A stretch of 64,000 nt of DNA, taken from Pseudomonas putida (GTDB taxonomy: Bacteria > Pseudomonadota > Gammaproteobacteria > Pseudomonadales > Pseudomonadaceae). The DNA lies in the NCBI RefSeq assembly GCF_001976065.1, contig NZ_MNAH01000002.1:833386-897385 (forward strand), in the 5' to 3' direction. The notes beneath the pieces are model-generated. The model ran no database searches. It worked only from the letters and a program-made list of their open reading frames with translations, and was not told the origin of the DNA. Made by a program: the position numbers and the translations under genes. Below, one piece after another: positions 8,665 to 20,934 of the stretch; the first letter of the stretch is position 1; every line of letters starts with the position of its first letter.

Positions 8665-10746
8665 TCAAGCCAGGGCCAATTGCTCGGAACGGTGGATTTC
8701 CTTCATGAAGCGTTCGGCCGGCAACGGGTGCCCCAGTAGATAGCCTTGCAAAGAGTCGCAACCGAGCTGAGTCAGGAAGTCCTGCTGCGAGCCCGTTTCC
8801 ACACCTTCGGCGACGATCCGCAAGCCCAGTGCCTGACCGAGGGCGACGATGGCCGAAACGATGGCGGCGTCATCGCTGTCACGTTCCAGGTCGCGGACAA
8901 AACCGCGGTCGATTTTCAGCTCGTTGGCCGGCAGGCGCTTGAGGTACATCAAGCTCGAGTAGCCGGTGCCAAAGTCGTCAATGGACAGGTCGACGCCCAT
9001 GTCCGACAGCTCCTGCAGTACCGTCATGCTCGCATCGGCATCGCTCATGGCCGTGGTTTCAGTGATTTCCAGGGTCAGGCTGTTGGCCGGCAAATGGTGC
9101 GTGGCCAGCGCCCTGGCGACGCTCTGCACCAGGCCTGCATGGCAGAACTGCAAGGCCGAGAGGTTCACCGCGATGCGCCAGTCGGTGTAACCGAGCACAT
9201 ACCATTCGCGCATCTGGCGGCAGGCTTCGTTGAGGACCCATTCGCCGATGGGAATGATCAGCCCGGTCTTCTCCGCCAGCTCGATGAATTTGTCCGGCAG
9301 CAGCATGCCCTGGGTCGGATGCTGCCAGCGCAACAACGCTTCGGCGCCGACAGGAAGGCCATTGTTGGCATCGAATTTTGGCTGGTAGTGCAGGCTGAAC
9401 TCTTTCTGCTCCACGGCATTGCGCAGGTCTTGCAGCAATTGCAGCTGCTTGCGCGCGTTGTTGTTCATCGAGGCATCGAAGAAGCTGTAGCCGTTCTTGC
9501 CCGTCCCCTTGGCGTGATACATCGCCGCGTCGGCGTTCATCAACAGTTCGTGAGCGGTCTGACCATTGCCCGGGTACAGGGCGATGCCGACGCTGGCGGA
9601 GATCTGCAAGTCATGTTCGGCCACCCGGAAGGCGCGACCGATCAGGCTGACCTGGCGGGCCGCGAGGTTCATCGCGTCGTCCGGCTCGCTCAATTGCACC
9701 AGCAGCACGAACTCATCGCCGCCGATGCGCGCCAAGGTGTCCTGGCCACGTAGATCTTCACGCAGGCGCAGGCTGACTTCACGCAGCAACTGGTCGCCCA
9801 TATGGTGGCCGAAAGCGTCATTGACCGGCTTGAAGCCATCAAGATCGATGAACATCAACGCCAGGCATCCCCCCTCGTTGTCGACCCTGGACATCCCCTG
9901 ATCGATGCGGTCGGCCAGCAACACCCGATTGGGCAGGCCGGTCAGCGTGTCGTGCAGGGCCAGTTGGGTCAGTTCGCGATTGGCTTCGGTCAGCGACTGC
10001 GCAAGGTTGGCGGTCCGGGCTTCCAGGCGCGCATCGAGGATCGAGGTCAGCAAGGCAATGCTCAATACCGCCAGGGTGGTGATCAGGACCAGGTTGTCGA
10101 GGCCGTTGCCTTGCAGGCCATTGACGGTTGCGCCGCAAAAGCTGCCGGCGGGGAACTGCGCGGCGGCCATGCCGGTGTAGTGCATGCCGACGATGGCAAT
10201 GCCCATGATCACCGCCGCGCCACCACGGATCAGGCGCACATGAGGCGTGTGCTGGCGCAGGCGGAAGGCAATCCAGAGTGCAGCGCCCGAGGCACCAACC
10301 GCTATGCACAATGACGCGCTGAACAGCGCAGGGTCGTAATCGATGCCAGGCTGCATGCGCATGGCCGCCATGCCCGTGTAATGCATGGCACTGATCCCGG
10401 CCCCCATGACCAGCGCACCGAACCCCAGCTGCCAGATCGGCAGCTGCGCCTGACTCACCAGCCACAGGGCGAAGCCGCAGGACAGGATGCCGATCAGCAG
10501 CGACAGCATGGTGATGGAGAGGTCGTACCCCAGGTCGATGGGCAACTTGAAGGCGAGCATGCCGATGAAATGCATCGACCACACACCGACGCCCATGGCA
10601 AACGCCCCGCCCGCCGTCCACCAATGCACAGCCCGGCCCTTGGCCGTGGCAATACGCCCGGTCAGGTCCAGTGCGGTGTATGAGGCGAGGATTGCCACAC
10701 AGAGCGAAATGATGACCAGCGTTGGGGAATAACTACCGATGAGCAT
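8665..10746 (-). CDS. mucR: MHYT-GGDEF-EAL cyclic-di-GMP protein, MucR-like
   Basis: A 693-residue inner-membrane protein. The N-terminal seven-helix MHYT sensor has three repeats of the motif (SMHFIGM 57-63, MHYTGM 121-126 and 188-193). A GGDEF domain follows, with intact GGDEF at 342-346 and an RGQD inhibitory site at 333-336, then an EAL domain with EAL at 469-471. Both catalytic motifs look intact, so it may be bifunctional. Order and length match P. aeruginosa MucR, which supplies c-di-GMP to Alg44 for alginate production and takes part in nitric-oxide-induced dispersal. Assignment to MucR rests on architecture and an N-terminus that I remember as similar. Confidence 0.82.
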   Translation of the reverse strand: MLIGSYSPTLVIISLCVAILASYTALDLTGRIATAKGRAVHWWTAGGAFAMGVGVWSMHFIGMLAFKLPIDLGYDLSITMLSLLIGILSCGFALWLVSQAQLPIWQLGFGALVMGAGISAMHYTGMAAMRMQPGIDYDPALFSASLCIAVGASGAALWIAFRLRQHTPHVRLIRGGAAVIMGIAIVGMHYTGMAAAQFPAGSFCGATVNGLQGNGLDNLVLITTLAVLSIALLTSILDARLEARTANLAQSLTEANRELTQLALHDTLTGLPNRVLLADRIDQGMSRVDNEGGCLALMFIDLDGFKPVNDAFGHHMGDQLLREVSLRLREDLRGQDTLARIGGDEFVLLVQLSEPDDAMNLAARQVSLIGRAFRVAEHDLQISASVGIALYPGNGQTAHELLMNADAAMYHAKGTGKNGYSFFDASMNNNARKQLQLLQDLRNAVEQKEFSLHYQPKFDANNGLPVGAEALLRWQHPTQGMLLPDKFIELAEKTGLIIPIGEWVLNEACRQMREWYVLGYTDWRIAVNLSALQFCHAGLVQSVARALATHHLPANSLTLEITETTAMSDADASMTVLQELSDMGVDLSIDDFGTGYSSLMYLKRLPANELKIDRGFVRDLERDSDDAAIVSAIVALGQALGLRIVAEGVETGSQQDFLTQLGCDSLQGYLLGHPLPAERFMKEIHRSEQLALA

Positions 10747-10913
10747 GGAAGTGTCTCGTAATCACCCCCGTACTGCTTCCGTTCTCGGAGGTGTAAATGC
10801 GGCGATTGTACTGATTCCAAATGAGAACGACACTCAGAAAATGAGCAAAAGGCCATCAGCCCGATGAAACGCTTGTTTTAAGGTTTTACATTAACTCCGT
10901 CCGCACGCGTGCC

Positions 10914-11003
10914 CCCTGTAGGAGCTGGCTTGCCGGCGAAGGCGTCCTCGAACCTTGCGCCAGTCTTTCAAACGCCTTCGCTGGCAAGCCAGCTCCTACA
11001 GGG
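10914..11003. repeat. REPIN (GGCAAGCCAGCTCC class)
   Basis: Inverted arms TGTAGGAGCTGGCTTGCCGG and CGCTGGCAAGCCAGCTCCTA, about 45 bp apart. It lies in the gap just past the 3' end of opmB and upstream of the mucR-like gene. Confidence 0.9.
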
Positions 11004-11035
11004 ATCGGGTACGGCCGTGGGAGATGGGTCGGCGA

Positions 11036-12517
11036 TCAGGGGGTATCACTCACCTCAAGCTGCCCATCCCATCCACCCCCCAGCGCCGCAATCAACTGCA
11101 CACTGGCGATCAGGCGGTTCTGCAGCAGGTCCAGGGTGCTGCGTTCATTGTTCAAGGCCGCGGCCTGGACCACCACCACATCCAGATAGGCGATCACCCC
11201 CGCCTTGTACTGGTTCTCGGTCAGGCGCAGCGATTCACGTGCTGCGTCCAGCGCCTGCTGGCGTACCACGGCTTCGTCCTGCAGCACCTTGAGCTGGACC
11301 AGATAGTTCTCCACCTCGCGGAAGCCGTCGAGGACGGTCTGACGGTACTTGGCCACGGTTTCGTCGTAAGCCGCCTCACTGCGATCCACTTCCGCAGAAC
11401 GCTGTCCACCGTCGAACAAGGTCATGGCCAGTTGCGGGCCGACCGACCAGAAACGATTCGGCAGGCTGAACAGGTCTTTCGACGTGCTGCTGCTGTAGCC
11501 GCCGTTCAAGCTCAGGGTCAGGTCCGGGTAATAAGCGGCCTTGGCCACGCCGATGTTGGCGTTGGCGGCAATCACCGAGCGCTCGGCCGAGGCAATGTCT
11601 GGGCGGCGCTCCAGCAGTTGTGAAGGCAAGCTCAGTGGCACCGCTGGCAGGGCGGGGATGGTTTGGGTTTCCGCCAAACTGAATTGGGCCGGTGGCAAGC
11701 CGATCAGCACGGCGATGGCGTTTTCCAGCTGGGCACGTTGCCAGATCAGGTCGACCATGTCCGCCTCGGTGCCCTTGAGTTGCGTCTGCGCCTGAGCCAC
11801 CGCGTCCTTGCCGGAGACCCCGGCACGGTACTGGTTTTCGGTCATTTTCAGTGAGCGCTGGTAGGCCGCGACGGTTGCTTGAAGCAAGCGCTTCTGCTCG
11901 TCCATCACCCGCAGTTGCAGGTAGTTCTGCACCAGCTCCGACTGCTGGCTCAGGCGCATTGCCGCCAGGTCGGCGAAACTCGCCTGGGCATTGGCGGTGT
12001 CGGCCTCAAGACCGCGGCGCAATTTGCCCCAGACATCGGCTTCCCAACTGACCCCGGCCTGGGCCGTGTAGGTGTCGCGAATACCGCTGGACGAACTGGT
12101 CAGGCTGGAACTGCTGCTGCCGGTGCCCTGGCTGGAACGGTTTTTCCCCAAGGTCAGGTCCACCGTCGGAAAAAACGCGCCCCGGGCGCTGCGTACCAAG
12201 GCCTGGGCCTGGCGGTACTGGGCTTCGGACTGGGCAACGGTCTGGTTGGCGCTGTTGAGTTTTTCGATCAAGCCATTGAGTTGCTGATCGCCGTACAGCT
12301 CCCACCACGCACCCCGGGCCAGGGAATCACTCGGATTGGCCTGGCGCCAGCCGGCCGCTTCCTTGTACTGCGCCGGTTCCGCGGTTTGCGGGCGCTGGTA
12401 ATCCGGTCCCACGGCGCAGGCGCTAAGCATCGCCACGCACAGCGTCAGGCTCAGCAAGCGCGAGCCGCGGACAGTGATCAGCGGTGCAGCCAGGTTAAAC
12501 AGCGAACGGTCAGTCAT
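11036..12517 (-). CDS. opmB: Outer-membrane channel of MuxABC efflux pump (TolC/NodT family lipoprotein)
   Basis: 493 residues with a lipobox LSAC (Cys34), then CAVGPDYQRP, the signature start of NodT-type outer membrane factors. Two repeated coiled-coil halves follow, with RRPDIASAERSVIAANANIGVAKA in the second. It forms the trimeric exit duct of the tripartite pump. It is the last gene of a four-gene minus-strand operon and its ATG overlaps the muxC stop by 4 bp. The order muxA-muxB-muxC-opmB is exactly that of P. aeruginosa PA2528-PA2525. Confidence 0.93.
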   Translation of the reverse strand: MTDRSLFNLAAPLITVRGSRLLSLTLCVAMLSACAVGPDYQRPQTAEPAQYKEAAGWRQANPSDSLARGAWWELYGDQQLNGLIEKLNSANQTVAQSEAQYRQAQALVRSARGAFFPTVDLTLGKNRSSQGTGSSSSSLTSSSSGIRDTYTAQAGVSWEADVWGKLRRGLEADTANAQASFADLAAMRLSQQSELVQNYLQLRVMDEQKRLLQATVAAYQRSLKMTENQYRAGVSGKDAVAQAQTQLKGTEADMVDLIWQRAQLENAIAVLIGLPPAQFSLAETQTIPALPAVPLSLPSQLLERRPDIASAERSVIAANANIGVAKAAYYPDLTLSLNGGYSSSTSKDLFSLPNRFWSVGPQLAMTLFDGGQRSAEVDRSEAAYDETVAKYRQTVLDGFREVENYLVQLKVLQDEAVVRQQALDAARESLRLTENQYKAGVIAYLDVVVVQAAALNNERSTLDLLQNRLIASVQLIAALGGGWDGQLEVSDTP

Positions 12518-15500
12518 AGCGGAGTTTCCAGGGCAGCATCGGTACGCACCCCACGCCAGTGGTTGAAGCGATGGCGCAGTTTGTCGAGATAGAGGTAAAC
12601 CACCGGGGTGGTGTAGAGGGTCAGCACCTGGCTGAAGATCAACCCGCCGATAATGGTCAGGCCCAGCGGCTGGCGCATTTCCGCCCCTTCCGCGCGGCTC
12701 AGCAACAGCGGCAACGCGCCGAGGATCGCAGCCAGGGTGGTCATCAGGATCGGCCGCAAACGTTGCAGGCAGGCATTGCGAATCGACTCCAGCGGTGCCA
12801 TGCCCTGATGGCGCTCAAGCTGCAATGCCAGGTCGATCATCAGGATGGCGTTTTTCTTCACCACACCGATCAGCAGGAACAGGCCGAGCAACGAAATCAG
12901 GCTGAACTCGCCGCCCAGGGCATAGATCGACAGCAGCGCGCCGACACCCGCCGAAGGCAAGGTCGAGAGAATGGTCAGCGGATGAATGTAGCTCTCATAC
13001 AGCACGCCCAGCACCAGGTACACCGCCACCAGCGCGCCGAGGATCATCCACGGCTGGCTCTTCTGGGTCGCGGCAAAGGCATCGGTGGTGCCGGCCATTT
13101 TCGCGATGACGTCCTCCGGAAGGCCCACCGCGGCAATCGCCCGCTCGATGGCGGCACTGCCCTGCTCCACGGTCACGCCTTCGGCCATGTCGAAGGCGAT
13201 GCTTTCCGAGGCGAACTGGCCTTCATGGCTGACCCGATCGTCGGCCAGGCTGTTCTCGTAATGGGCGATGGTCGACAGCGGAATCCGCGCGCCGTCCGCC
13301 GTGATCACCTGCACCTGCTTGAGCGTGATCGGGTCCTGGGCATACTTCGGATTGACCTCCATCACCACCTGATACTGGTTGAGGCTGTCGTAGATGGTCG
13401 AGATCTGCCGCTGGCTGTAGGCGTTGTTGAGCACCGCCGTGACCATGTCCATGTCCACGCCCAGGCGCTTGGCCTGGTCGCGGTCGACGATCAGCGTCAC
13501 CTGCTGGGCGCCTCGGCCTTCGCGGGCATCGATCGCTGTCAGTTCCGGCAGCGCCTTGAGTGCGGTCACCACTTTCGGGTACCACTCGCGCAACGCGCCC
13601 AGGTCACCGCTTTGCAGGATGTAGGAATACTGCGACGAGGTCTGTTCGCGACCACCGCCAAACTGCAGGTCCTGGTCGGCCATCAGCATCAGTTGCGCGC
13701 CGGCGACCTTGGGCATTTCCTTGCGCAGGCGCTCGATGACCTTTTGCGCGGAAATACTGCGCTCCTTGATCGGTTTCAGGCGCACCAACATGAAGGCGTT
13801 GTTGGTGCCGTTGGTGCCACCGATGAACCCGGCGACGCTTTCCACCGCGTCGTCCTTGAGCACGGCGCGGCGGAAGGTCTCCATTTTCGGCTGCATTACG
13901 CTGAACGACAGGCCATCGTCACCACGCACGAAACCGATCAGTTGGCCGGTGTCTTGCTGCGGTAAAAATGTTTTAGGAACAACGATATACAGTGCAATGT
14001 TAACGCCAATTGTCAAAAACAGACTAAGCAAAGTCAGGCGCCGGTGACGCAACACCCAATCGAGGCTGGTGGCGTATTTGCCGACCATCCAGTCGTTGGC
14101 CCGCTGGCTCCAGCGCTGCAGGCGGTTCTCCTGGCCCGGTGTGTGCGGCTTGAGCCAGCGCGCGCAGAGCATGGGCGTCAGTGTCAGCGAGACCACCAGC
14201 GACACCACGATCGCTGCCGCCAGGGTGATGGAGAATTCGCGGAACAGGCTCTCGATGATCCCGCCCATGAACAGGATCGACAGGAACACCGCCACCAGCG
14301 ACACGTTCATCGACAGCAAGGTGAAGCCGACTTCCTGGGCGCCGAGGTACGCCGCCTTCATCGGCCGCACACCCGCGTCGATGTGCCGGGAGATGTTCTC
14401 CAGCACCACGATGGCATCGTCTACCACCAGCCCGGTGGCCAGGATCAACGCCATCAGCGACAGGTTGTTCAGTGAGAAACCGTAGAGGTACATCACGGCA
14501 AACGTGCCGACCAGCGATACTGGGACCGCCAGCGTCGGGATCAGCGAGGCGCGGAAGCTGCCGAGAAACAGGAACACCACCAGGATCACCAGGGCCACGG
14601 CGATCAGCAAGGTCATTTCCGCTTCGTGCAGCGTGGCCTTGATCACCGGCGAGCGGTCCATGGCCAGGTTCAGCTTGACGCTGGCCGGCAGTACGGCCTG
14701 CAACGCCGGTAACTGGGCCTTGATCTCGTTGACGGTCTCGATAATGTTGGCACCGGCCTGGCGGTTGATCACCAGCAGCACCGCCGAATCGTTATTGAAG
14801 AAGCCGCTGTTGTAGCGGTCCTCGACACCGTCGCTGACCTTGGCCACGTCCTTCAGGCGCAGGGCTGCGCCGTCCGCGTAGTGGATGATCAGCGACTCGT
14901 AGTCCTTGGCCTTTTCCAGCTGGTCGTTGGCTTGCACCTGCCACAACCGCTGGTCATCCTCCACCGAGCCCTTGGGTCGGCGCACGTTGGCGTTGGCGAT
15001 GGTGTTGCGCACATCGTCCAGGGCTACACCGTACTGGTTCAGCGCCTGGGGTTCGAGTTCGATGCGCACCGCCGGCAGGGAGCTGCCGCCGATCTGCACT
15101 TCGCCGACGCCCTGCACTTGCGACAGGCTCTGGGACAGGATGGTCGACGCCAGGTCATAGAGCTGGCCTTTTTCCAGCACGTCCGAGGTCAGCGACAGCA
15201 CCATGATCGGCGCCTGGGACGGGTTGACCTTCTTGTAGGTCGGCATGCTGCGCATGCCGCTGGGCAGCAGGTTGCGCGAGGCGTTGATCGCCGCCTGCAC
15301 TTCCCGCGCCGCACCGTTGATGTCGCGGTCCAGGTCGAATTGCAGGATGACCCGGGTCGAGCCCTGGCTGGAACGGCTGCTCATGGTGTTGACCCCGGCG
15401 ATGGCGCCGAAGGAACGTTCCAGCGGCGTGGCCACGGTTGAGGCCATGACCTCGGGGCTGGCGCCAGGCAGGCTGGCCTGGACCACGATCACCGGGAAGT

Positions 15501-15621
15501 CCATCTGCGGCAACGGTGAGACCGGCAGCAGGCCGAAACTTACCCCGCCCAACAGCATGATCGCCAGGCTGAGCAACATGGTTGCCACCGGGCGCTTGAT
15601 GAAAGGACCGGAGAGGTTCAT
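12514..15621 (-). CDS. muxC: RND efflux inner-membrane transporter MuxC (MdtC-like)
   Basis: A 1035-residue HAE1-type RND pump with the usual duplicated topology: [13 protein letters not shown] first TM helix, large periplasmic loops, and [14 protein letters not shown] in TM4 with the paired Asp of the proton relay. MuxC pairs with MuxB in a heteromeric B2C-type trimer, as MdtB and MdtC do in E. coli. It overlaps both neighbours by 4 bp, so translation is coupled. In P. aeruginosa the system contributes to resistance to aztreonam, macrolides, novobiocin and tetracycline when derepressed. No local regulator is present here. Confidence 0.93.
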   Translation of the reverse strand: MNLSGPFIKRPVATMLLSLAIMLLGGVSFGLLPVSPLPQMDFPVIVVQASLPGASPEVMASTVATPLERSFGAIAGVNTMSSRSSQGSTRVILQFDLDRDINGAAREVQAAINASRNLLPSGMRSMPTYKKVNPSQAPIMVLSLTSDVLEKGQLYDLASTILSQSLSQVQGVGEVQIGGSSLPAVRIELEPQALNQYGVALDDVRNTIANANVRRPKGSVEDDQRLWQVQANDQLEKAKDYESLIIHYADGAALRLKDVAKVSDGVEDRYNSGFFNNDSAVLLVINRQAGANIIETVNEIKAQLPALQAVLPASVKLNLAMDRSPVIKATLHEAEMTLLIAVALVILVVFLFLGSFRASLIPTLAVPVSLVGTFAVMYLYGFSLNNLSLMALILATGLVVDDAIVVLENISRHIDAGVRPMKAAYLGAQEVGFTLLSMNVSLVAVFLSILFMGGIIESLFREFSITLAAAIVVSLVVSLTLTPMLCARWLKPHTPGQENRLQRWSQRANDWMVGKYATSLDWVLRHRRLTLLSLFLTIGVNIALYIVVPKTFLPQQDTGQLIGFVRGDDGLSFSVMQPKMETFRRAVLKDDAVESVAGFIGGTNGTNNAFMLVRLKPIKERSISAQKVIERLRKEMPKVAGAQLMLMADQDLQFGGGREQTSSQYSYILQSGDLGALREWYPKVVTALKALPELTAIDAREGRGAQQVTLIVDRDQAKRLGVDMDMVTAVLNNAYSQRQISTIYDSLNQYQVVMEVNPKYAQDPITLKQVQVITADGARIPLSTIAHYENSLADDRVSHEGQFASESIAFDMAEGVTVEQGSAAIERAIAAVGLPEDVIAKMAGTTDAFAATQKSQPWMILGALVAVYLVLGVLYESYIHPLTILSTLPSAGVGALLSIYALGGEFSLISLLGLFLLIGVVKKNAILMIDLALQLERHQGMAPLESIRNACLQRLRPILMTTLAAILGALPLLLSRAEGAEMRQPLGLTIIGGLIFSQVLTLYTTPVVYLYLDKLRHRFNHWRGVRTDAALETPL

Positions 15622-18600
15622 GGCTGCTCTACCGCTTCCACGGCTTCAGGCTTGCGACCCCAGCGCCGACCGAGACGGTCGAAATACAGGTAGATCACCG
15701 GCGTGGTGAACAGGGTCAGGACCTGGCTCAAGAGCAAGCCGCCGACCATCACCAGACCCAACGGTTGACGCAATTCCGCGCCGGAACCGGTGGCCAACAT
15801 CAACGGTACCGCACCAAACAGGGCCGCCAGGGTGGTCATCAGGATCGGCCGGAAACGCAGCAGCGCCGCCTGATAGATCGCCGTCTCCGGGTCCATGCCC
15901 TGGTTGCGTTCGGCGTCGAGGGCGAAGTCGATCATCATGATCGCGTTCTTCTTGACGATACCGATCAGCAGGATGATACCGATGATCGCGATCATGCCCA
16001 GGTCATTGCCGCTGAGGATCAATGCCAGCAAGGCGCCGACCGCCGCCGAGGGCAAGGTCGAAAGAATGGTGATGGGATGGATGTAGCTCTCGTAGAGCAC
16101 GCCCAGCACGATGTACATGGTCACCACCGCCGCGAGGATCAGCAGCAAGGTGCTCGACAGCGACGCCTGGAAGGCTTCGGCCGCGCCCTGGAACTGGGTC
16201 TGCACGCCAATCGGCATGCCGATGTCCTGCTGTACCTGCTCGATGATCTCCACCGCATGCCCCAGCGCCACGCCGGGGGCCAGGTTGAACGACATCATCA
16301 CCGCCGGGAACTGGCCGATGTGGGTGATCGCCAGTTGCGCCTGGCGCTCTTCGATGTGCGCCAGGCTGGACAGGCGCACCTGCCCGCCATCGGTGGTCTT
16401 GACGTGGATCTGCTCCAGCGCCTGCGGGCCGATCTTCTCCCCGGACTGCGATTGCAACACCACGCGGTATTGGCTGGCCTGGGTGTAGATCGTGGAAATC
16501 TGCCGCTGACCGAAGGCGTCGTACAGGGCATCGGTGATGTTCGACACCGACACCCCGACCCGCGACGCGGCGTCGCGGTCGATCACCAGGTAGACCTGCA
16601 AGCCTTTGTCCTGCAAGTCACTGGCGACGTCGGTCAGCTCCGGCCGTTGGGCCAGGGCCTCGACCAGGCGCCCGCTCCACAGACTGAGCAGTTCGGCATC
16701 CGGCGACGACATGCTGAACTGATACTGCGTGCGACTGACCCGGTCTTCGATGGTCAGGTCCTGCACCGGTTGCATGTACAGTCGAATGCCTACCAGTTTG
16801 TCCAGCTCCGGTTGCAAGCGCGCGATCACCTCAGTGGCGCTCAGGTCGCGGTTGCTGTGGGACTTGAGGTTGATCAGCAACCGACCGCTATTGAGCGTCG
16901 AGTTGTCGCCGTCGACACCGATGTAGGACGACAGGCTCTCGACTGCCGGATCCGCCAGGATCACCTTGGCCAGTTCCTGCTGGCGCTCGCTCATCAAAGC
17001 GAAGGAAATCGACTGCGGCGCTTCGGAAATGCCCTGGATCACCCCGGTGTCCTGCACCGGGAAAAAGCCCTTGGGCACCACCATGTACAGGAACACCGTC
17101 AGCGCCAGCGTGCCGATGGCCACCATCAGGGTCAGGGGTTGATGCTTGAGAACCCACTTTAACTTTCGCCCGTAAGCCGCGATCATCCAATCAATGGTTG
17201 CGCCACTGGCGCGGTAGAAACGGCCCTGCTCTTCTTCCTTCGGTTCGCGTTTGAGCAACCGCGCGCACATCATCGGTGTCAGGGTCAGGGACACCACCAG
17301 GGAAATCAGGATTGCCACCGCCAGGGTGATGGCGAATTCGCGGAACAGCCGCCCCACCACATCGGCCATGAACAGCAGCGGGATCAGCACGGCGATCAGC
17401 GACAGGGTCAGGGAAATCAGGGTGAAGCCGATCTGCTTGGCGCCCTTGAGCGCTGCATTCAATGGGCTGTCGCCCTCTTCGATGAACCGGGAAATGTTCT
17501 CCAGCATCACGATCGCATCGTCCACCACGAAACCAGTGGCAATGGTCAGGGCCATCAGGGTCAGGTTGTTGACCGAGAAACCGGCCAGGTACATCACGCC
17601 GAAGGTGCCGATCAGCGACAGCGGCACGGCCACCGACGGAATGATCGTCGCACTGGCCCGGCGCAGGAACAGGAAGGTGACCATCACCACCAGGGCGATG
17701 GCGATCAGCAATTCGTGTTGAACGTCGGTGACCGAGGCGCGAATGGTCTGGGTGCGGTCGGTCAGCACGGTGACATCGAGGCCGGCCGGCAGGTTGTCGG
17801 TGATGCTCGGCAGCAAGGCCTTGATCCGGTCCACCACTTCAATCACGTTGGCCCCGGGCTGGCGCTGGATGTTCAGCAGCACCGCCTGGTTTTCATTGGC
17901 CCAGGCCGCCAGGCGTTCGTTTTCCGCGCCGTCGACGATTTCCGCCACGTCCTTGAGCCGCAACGGCGCGCCATTGGCGTAGGCCAGGATCAGGTTGGCG
18001 TAGTCCTTGGGCGAGGTCAGTTGATCGTTGGCATCGAGCATCGACACCCGGGTCGGGCCGTCGAAGTTGCCCTTGGGCTGGTTGACGTTGGAGGCGCCGA
18101 TCAGGGTGCGCACGTCCGACAGGTTCAGGCCGTTGGCCGCCAGGGCCTCAGGGTTGACCTTGATCCGCACCGCCTGGCGCTGGCCACCGGCAATGCTGAC
18201 CATGCCGACGCCGCTGATCTGGGCGATCTTCTGCGCCATGCGGGTGTCGACCAGGTCATTGAGCTTGGGCAACAGCATGGTCTTGGAGGTGATGGCCAGG
18301 GTCAGTACCGGGGTATCGGCCGGGTTGACCTTGTTGTACACCGGCGGTGCCGGCAAATCCTTGGGCAACAGGTTGGTCGCGGCGTTGATCGCCGCCTGCA
18401 CCTGTTGCTCGGCGACATCCATGTTGATGTCGAGGCTGAACCGCAGGGTCAGCACCGAGGCGCCGCCGGAGCTGGTGGACGCCATCTGGGTCAGGCCGGG
18501 CATCTGCCCGAACTGGCGCTCGAGCGGTGCGGTCACGGCGCTGGTCATGACATCCGGGCTCGCGCCGGGGTACAGGGTCATGACGCGAATGGTCGGGTAA

Positions 18601-18722
18601 TCGACCTGGGGCAAGGCCGACACCGGCAACAGGCGATAGGCGATCACGCCGGCCAGGATAATGGCCAGCATGCTCAGGGTGGTCGCTACCGGGCGAAGGA
18701 TGAACAGCCGCGAGAGATTCAT
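15618..18722 (-). CDS. muxB: RND efflux inner-membrane transporter MuxB (MdtB-like)
   Basis: 1034 residues, a paralogue of the adjacent muxC. It starts with the helix [17 protein letters not shown] and has the TM4 motif [18 protein letters not shown] with its Asp pair. Both RND halves are present and the second-half helix [21 protein letters not shown] is intact. Its ATG overlaps the muxA stop by 4 bp. The two-transporter arrangement separates MuxABC/MdtABC from the more common single-transporter Mex pumps. Confidence 0.93.
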   Translation of the reverse strand: MNLSRLFILRPVATTLSMLAIILAGVIAYRLLPVSALPQVDYPTIRVMTLYPGASPDVMTSAVTAPLERQFGQMPGLTQMASTSSGGASVLTLRFSLDINMDVAEQQVQAAINAATNLLPKDLPAPPVYNKVNPADTPVLTLAITSKTMLLPKLNDLVDTRMAQKIAQISGVGMVSIAGGQRQAVRIKVNPEALAANGLNLSDVRTLIGASNVNQPKGNFDGPTRVSMLDANDQLTSPKDYANLILAYANGAPLRLKDVAEIVDGAENERLAAWANENQAVLLNIQRQPGANVIEVVDRIKALLPSITDNLPAGLDVTVLTDRTQTIRASVTDVQHELLIAIALVVMVTFLFLRRASATIIPSVAVPLSLIGTFGVMYLAGFSVNNLTLMALTIATGFVVDDAIVMLENISRFIEEGDSPLNAALKGAKQIGFTLISLTLSLIAVLIPLLFMADVVGRLFREFAITLAVAILISLVVSLTLTPMMCARLLKREPKEEEQGRFYRASGATIDWMIAAYGRKLKWVLKHQPLTLMVAIGTLALTVFLYMVVPKGFFPVQDTGVIQGISEAPQSISFALMSERQQELAKVILADPAVESLSSYIGVDGDNSTLNSGRLLINLKSHSNRDLSATEVIARLQPELDKLVGIRLYMQPVQDLTIEDRVSRTQYQFSMSSPDAELLSLWSGRLVEALAQRPELTDVASDLQDKGLQVYLVIDRDAASRVGVSVSNITDALYDAFGQRQISTIYTQASQYRVVLQSQSGEKIGPQALEQIHVKTTDGGQVRLSSLAHIEERQAQLAITHIGQFPAVMMSFNLAPGVALGHAVEIIEQVQQDIGMPIGVQTQFQGAAEAFQASLSSTLLLILAAVVTMYIVLGVLYESYIHPITILSTLPSAAVGALLALILSGNDLGMIAIIGIILLIGIVKKNAIMMIDFALDAERNQGMDPETAIYQAALLRFRPILMTTLAALFGAVPLMLATGSGAELRQPLGLVMVGGLLLSQVLTLFTTPVIYLYFDRLGRRWGRKPEAVEAVEQP

Positions 18723-20035
18723 GCGCCGCCCTTTTTCGCCTTGTCGGCAGGTGCCGGTTCAGTCGTGGTGGCCGCCGATTTGCCCTGCAGGTGGCCGGCC
18801 GGGTTGGTCGGCACTTGCTGCGGGTCGTTGACCACTTCCACCTCGCTGCCGTCCTTGAGGCGATCGGTGCCCTCCAGCACCACCCTTTCACCCGCAGACA
18901 GGCCTTCAGTGACCACGGTGTTCTCGCCGTCGCTGGCGCCGATTTTCAATTGGCGGATCTTGACCTTCTTGTCGCCGTCCAGGGCATAGACGAAGGTGCC
19001 GTTGGTGCCGAACTGGATCGCCGCGGATGGCGCAAGTACCACGCCCTTGAGGGTGTCCGCCAGCAGGCGCACGTTGACGAACTGGTTGGGGAACAGCGAC
19101 TGGTCGCGGTTCTCATAGCGCGCCTTGAATTTCAGGGTGCCGGTGGTGACGTCGATCTGGTTGTCCAGGCTCTGCAGCACGCCGGTGGCCTGCAGCCTGG
19201 TGTCGCCGCGATCCCAGGCCTCGGCCGGCAACTTGGCACCGCTGCGATAGCGCGCCAGCACCACGTCGAGGCTGTTTTCCGGCAAGGTGAAGGCCACGCT
19301 GATGGGCTGGGTCTGGGTGATGATTGCCAGCGCGGTGGTGTCGTTGGCCGCCACCAGGTTGCCGACGTCCAGCTGGCGCAGGCCGACGCGACCGGCGATC
19401 GGTGCGCGGATCCGGGTGAATTCGAGATTGAGCTTGGCGTCGTTGACCGCCGCCTGGTTGGTCTTGACCGTGCCCTGGTACTGACCGACCAGCGCCACGG
19501 CGGTGTCCAGGGTCTGCTTGGCGATGCTGTCCTCGCGGTACAGGCCGGTATAACGCTCGACATCCACCTGGGCGTTCTTCAACTGCGCCTGGTTCTGCAG
19601 CAAGGTGCCCTCTGCCTGGAGCAAGGCGTTCTGGTAAGGACGCGGGTCGATTTCTGCCAGCAGGTCGCCAGCCTTGACCATCTGCCCTTCCTCGAAATGG
19701 ATCTTGACCAGCTCACCGCCGACGCGGCTGCGCACGTTGATGGTGTTCAGCGCCGTCACCGTGCCCAGGGCCTTGTAATACAGCGGGAAGTCACCGGTGA
19801 CCGCCGGCGCCACACGCACCGGCACCGGCCCTGCAGCACCGCCGAACCCCGGGCGCATCCCGCCTGACCTGCCGGTGTGCCCGGACACGGCTTTTTGCCC
19901 TGCGCCCTCTTTCGGCACAGCGCTGCCCGGCCAGAATTTCCAGCACAGGACGGCGATGACCAACAGGACCAGCAGGCCAAACAGCCAGCGACGGGGACTA
20001 CGGGAAACGGAGGATTGCATTGAGTGATCAACCAT
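18719..20035 (-). CDS. muxA: Periplasmic adaptor of MuxABC efflux pump (membrane fusion protein)
   Basis: About 438 residues: an N-terminal TM anchor ([18 protein letters not shown]), a Gly/Pro-rich spacer, the lipoyl/barrel segment [20 protein letters not shown], an alpha-hairpin rich in Gln and Ala, and the matching half [18 protein letters not shown]. The start is not certain; ATG at 20035, 20020 and 20077 are in frame and none has a strong ribosome binding site. 20035 gives MVDHSMQSS, which I believe is the common N-terminus in Pseudomonas. It is the first gene of the operon, so the promoter should lie in 20036-20160. Confidence 0.88.
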   Translation of the reverse strand: MVDHSMQSSVSRSPRRWLFGLLVLLVIAVLCWKFWPGSAVPKEGAGQKAVSGHTGRSGGMRPGFGGAAGPVPVRVAPAVTGDFPLYYKALGTVTALNTINVRSRVGGELVKIHFEEGQMVKAGDLLAEIDPRPYQNALLQAEGTLLQNQAQLKNAQVDVERYTGLYREDSIAKQTLDTAVALVGQYQGTVKTNQAAVNDAKLNLEFTRIRAPIAGRVGLRQLDVGNLVAANDTTALAIITQTQPISVAFTLPENSLDVVLARYRSGAKLPAEAWDRGDTRLQATGVLQSLDNQIDVTTGTLKFKARYENRDQSLFPNQFVNVRLLADTLKGVVLAPSAAIQFGTNGTFVYALDGDKKVKIRQLKIGASDGENTVVTEGLSAGERVVLEGTDRLKDGSEVEVVNDPQQVPTNPAGHLQGKSAATTTEPAPADKAKKGGA

Positions 20036-20164
20036 TGGGGCGTGGGCTTGTTTTACATGAGGCTGAACGATAAGCACTGGTGGGTGATAAGCAAAGCGCC
20101 TTTACCGGCAATTTACCTTCGGCTTACGTAACAGGAGAGATATCCAAGATACTGAAACACAAAT

Positions 20165-20195
20165 GAAAACGGCCTGGACAGGGCCAGGCCGTTAA
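20165..20195 (-). terminator. Rho-independent terminator of tpx
   Basis: A perfect 10-bp stem, AACGGCCTGG / CCAGGCCGTT, with a 6-nt loop lies about 20 bp past the tpx stop and is followed on the minus strand by TTTTCATTT. It separates tpx from muxA, so the mux operon has its own promoter. Confidence 0.8.
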
Positions 20196-20212
20196 CAATT
20201 GTAAAACCTGAC

Positions 20213-20713
20213 TTATTTCAGAACGGCAAGGGCCGCTTCGTAGTTCGGTTCTTCAGCGATTTCCTTGACCAGCTCGCTGTGCAGCACGTTGTCGTTCTCG
20301 TCCAGTACCACCACGGCACGGGCGGTCAGGCCTTTGAGCGGGCCGTCGGCGATGGCCACGCCGTAGTTCTCGATGAACTCGGCACCGCGCAGGGTCGACA
20401 GGTTCTGTACGTTTTCCAGGCCTTCGGCGCCGCAGAAGCGAGCCTGGGCGAATGGCAGGTCAGCGGAGATGCACAGCACCACGGTGTTGGCGACATCGTT
20501 GGCCTGGGCGTTGAACTTGCGCACCGAAGTGGCGCAGGTCGGGGTGTCGACGCTTGGGAAGATGTTCAGCACTTTGCGCTTGCCGGCAAAGTCTTTCAGG
20601 GTGACGTCAGACAGATTGCCGGCAACCAGGGAAAAGGCTGGCGCCTTGGAACCGGCTTGAGGCAGTTGGCCGTTGACTTGAACCGGGTTGCCTTTAAGAG
20701 TGACTTGAGCCAT
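20213..20713 (-). CDS. tpx: Thiol peroxidase (atypical 2-Cys peroxiredoxin)
   Basis: 166 residues, the standard length. The peroxidatic Cys60 is in [10 protein letters not shown] and the resolving Cys94 in ARFCGAEG; both are conserved Tpx positions. It reduces hydrogen peroxide and alkyl hydroperoxides using thioredoxin, in the cytoplasm or periplasm depending on species; no signal peptide is visible here. AAGGA lies 9 bases before the ATG at 20713. It is monocistronic, bounded by a terminator downstream and a divergent gene upstream. Confidence 0.97.
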   Translation of the reverse strand: MAQVTLKGNPVQVNGQLPQAGSKAPAFSLVAGNLSDVTLKDFAGKRKVLNIFPSVDTPTCATSVRKFNAQANDVANTVVLCISADLPFAQARFCGAEGLENVQNLSTLRGAEFIENYGVAIADGPLKGLTARAVVVLDENDNVLHSELVKEIAEEPNYEAALAVLK

Positions 20714-20934
20714 GAACGGAGTCCTTCTGAACGTTGGTGGTGGAGAATTTTGAAGAGGCAGAAGTTAACCACGAAATTGTCCGACGACCTATGGCCAAAC
20801 ATAAATTGTCATGTGTCGACCCACAGGATTGCATACAACCCTTGGCCACAGGAATTTGTTGCGACACCGTTGTCGATTCGGCCGGCGATCGTTCGACTAT
20901 AAGTGAACAACCCAAATCCAACGGAGACAACACC

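Noticed and set aside
12559..18989. Long plus-strand open frames opposite muxC and muxB (468, 465 and 424 codons)
   Set aside because: Same antisense codon-bias effect; the products are His/Gln/Arg-rich with no family signature, while the minus-strand RND genes are complete.
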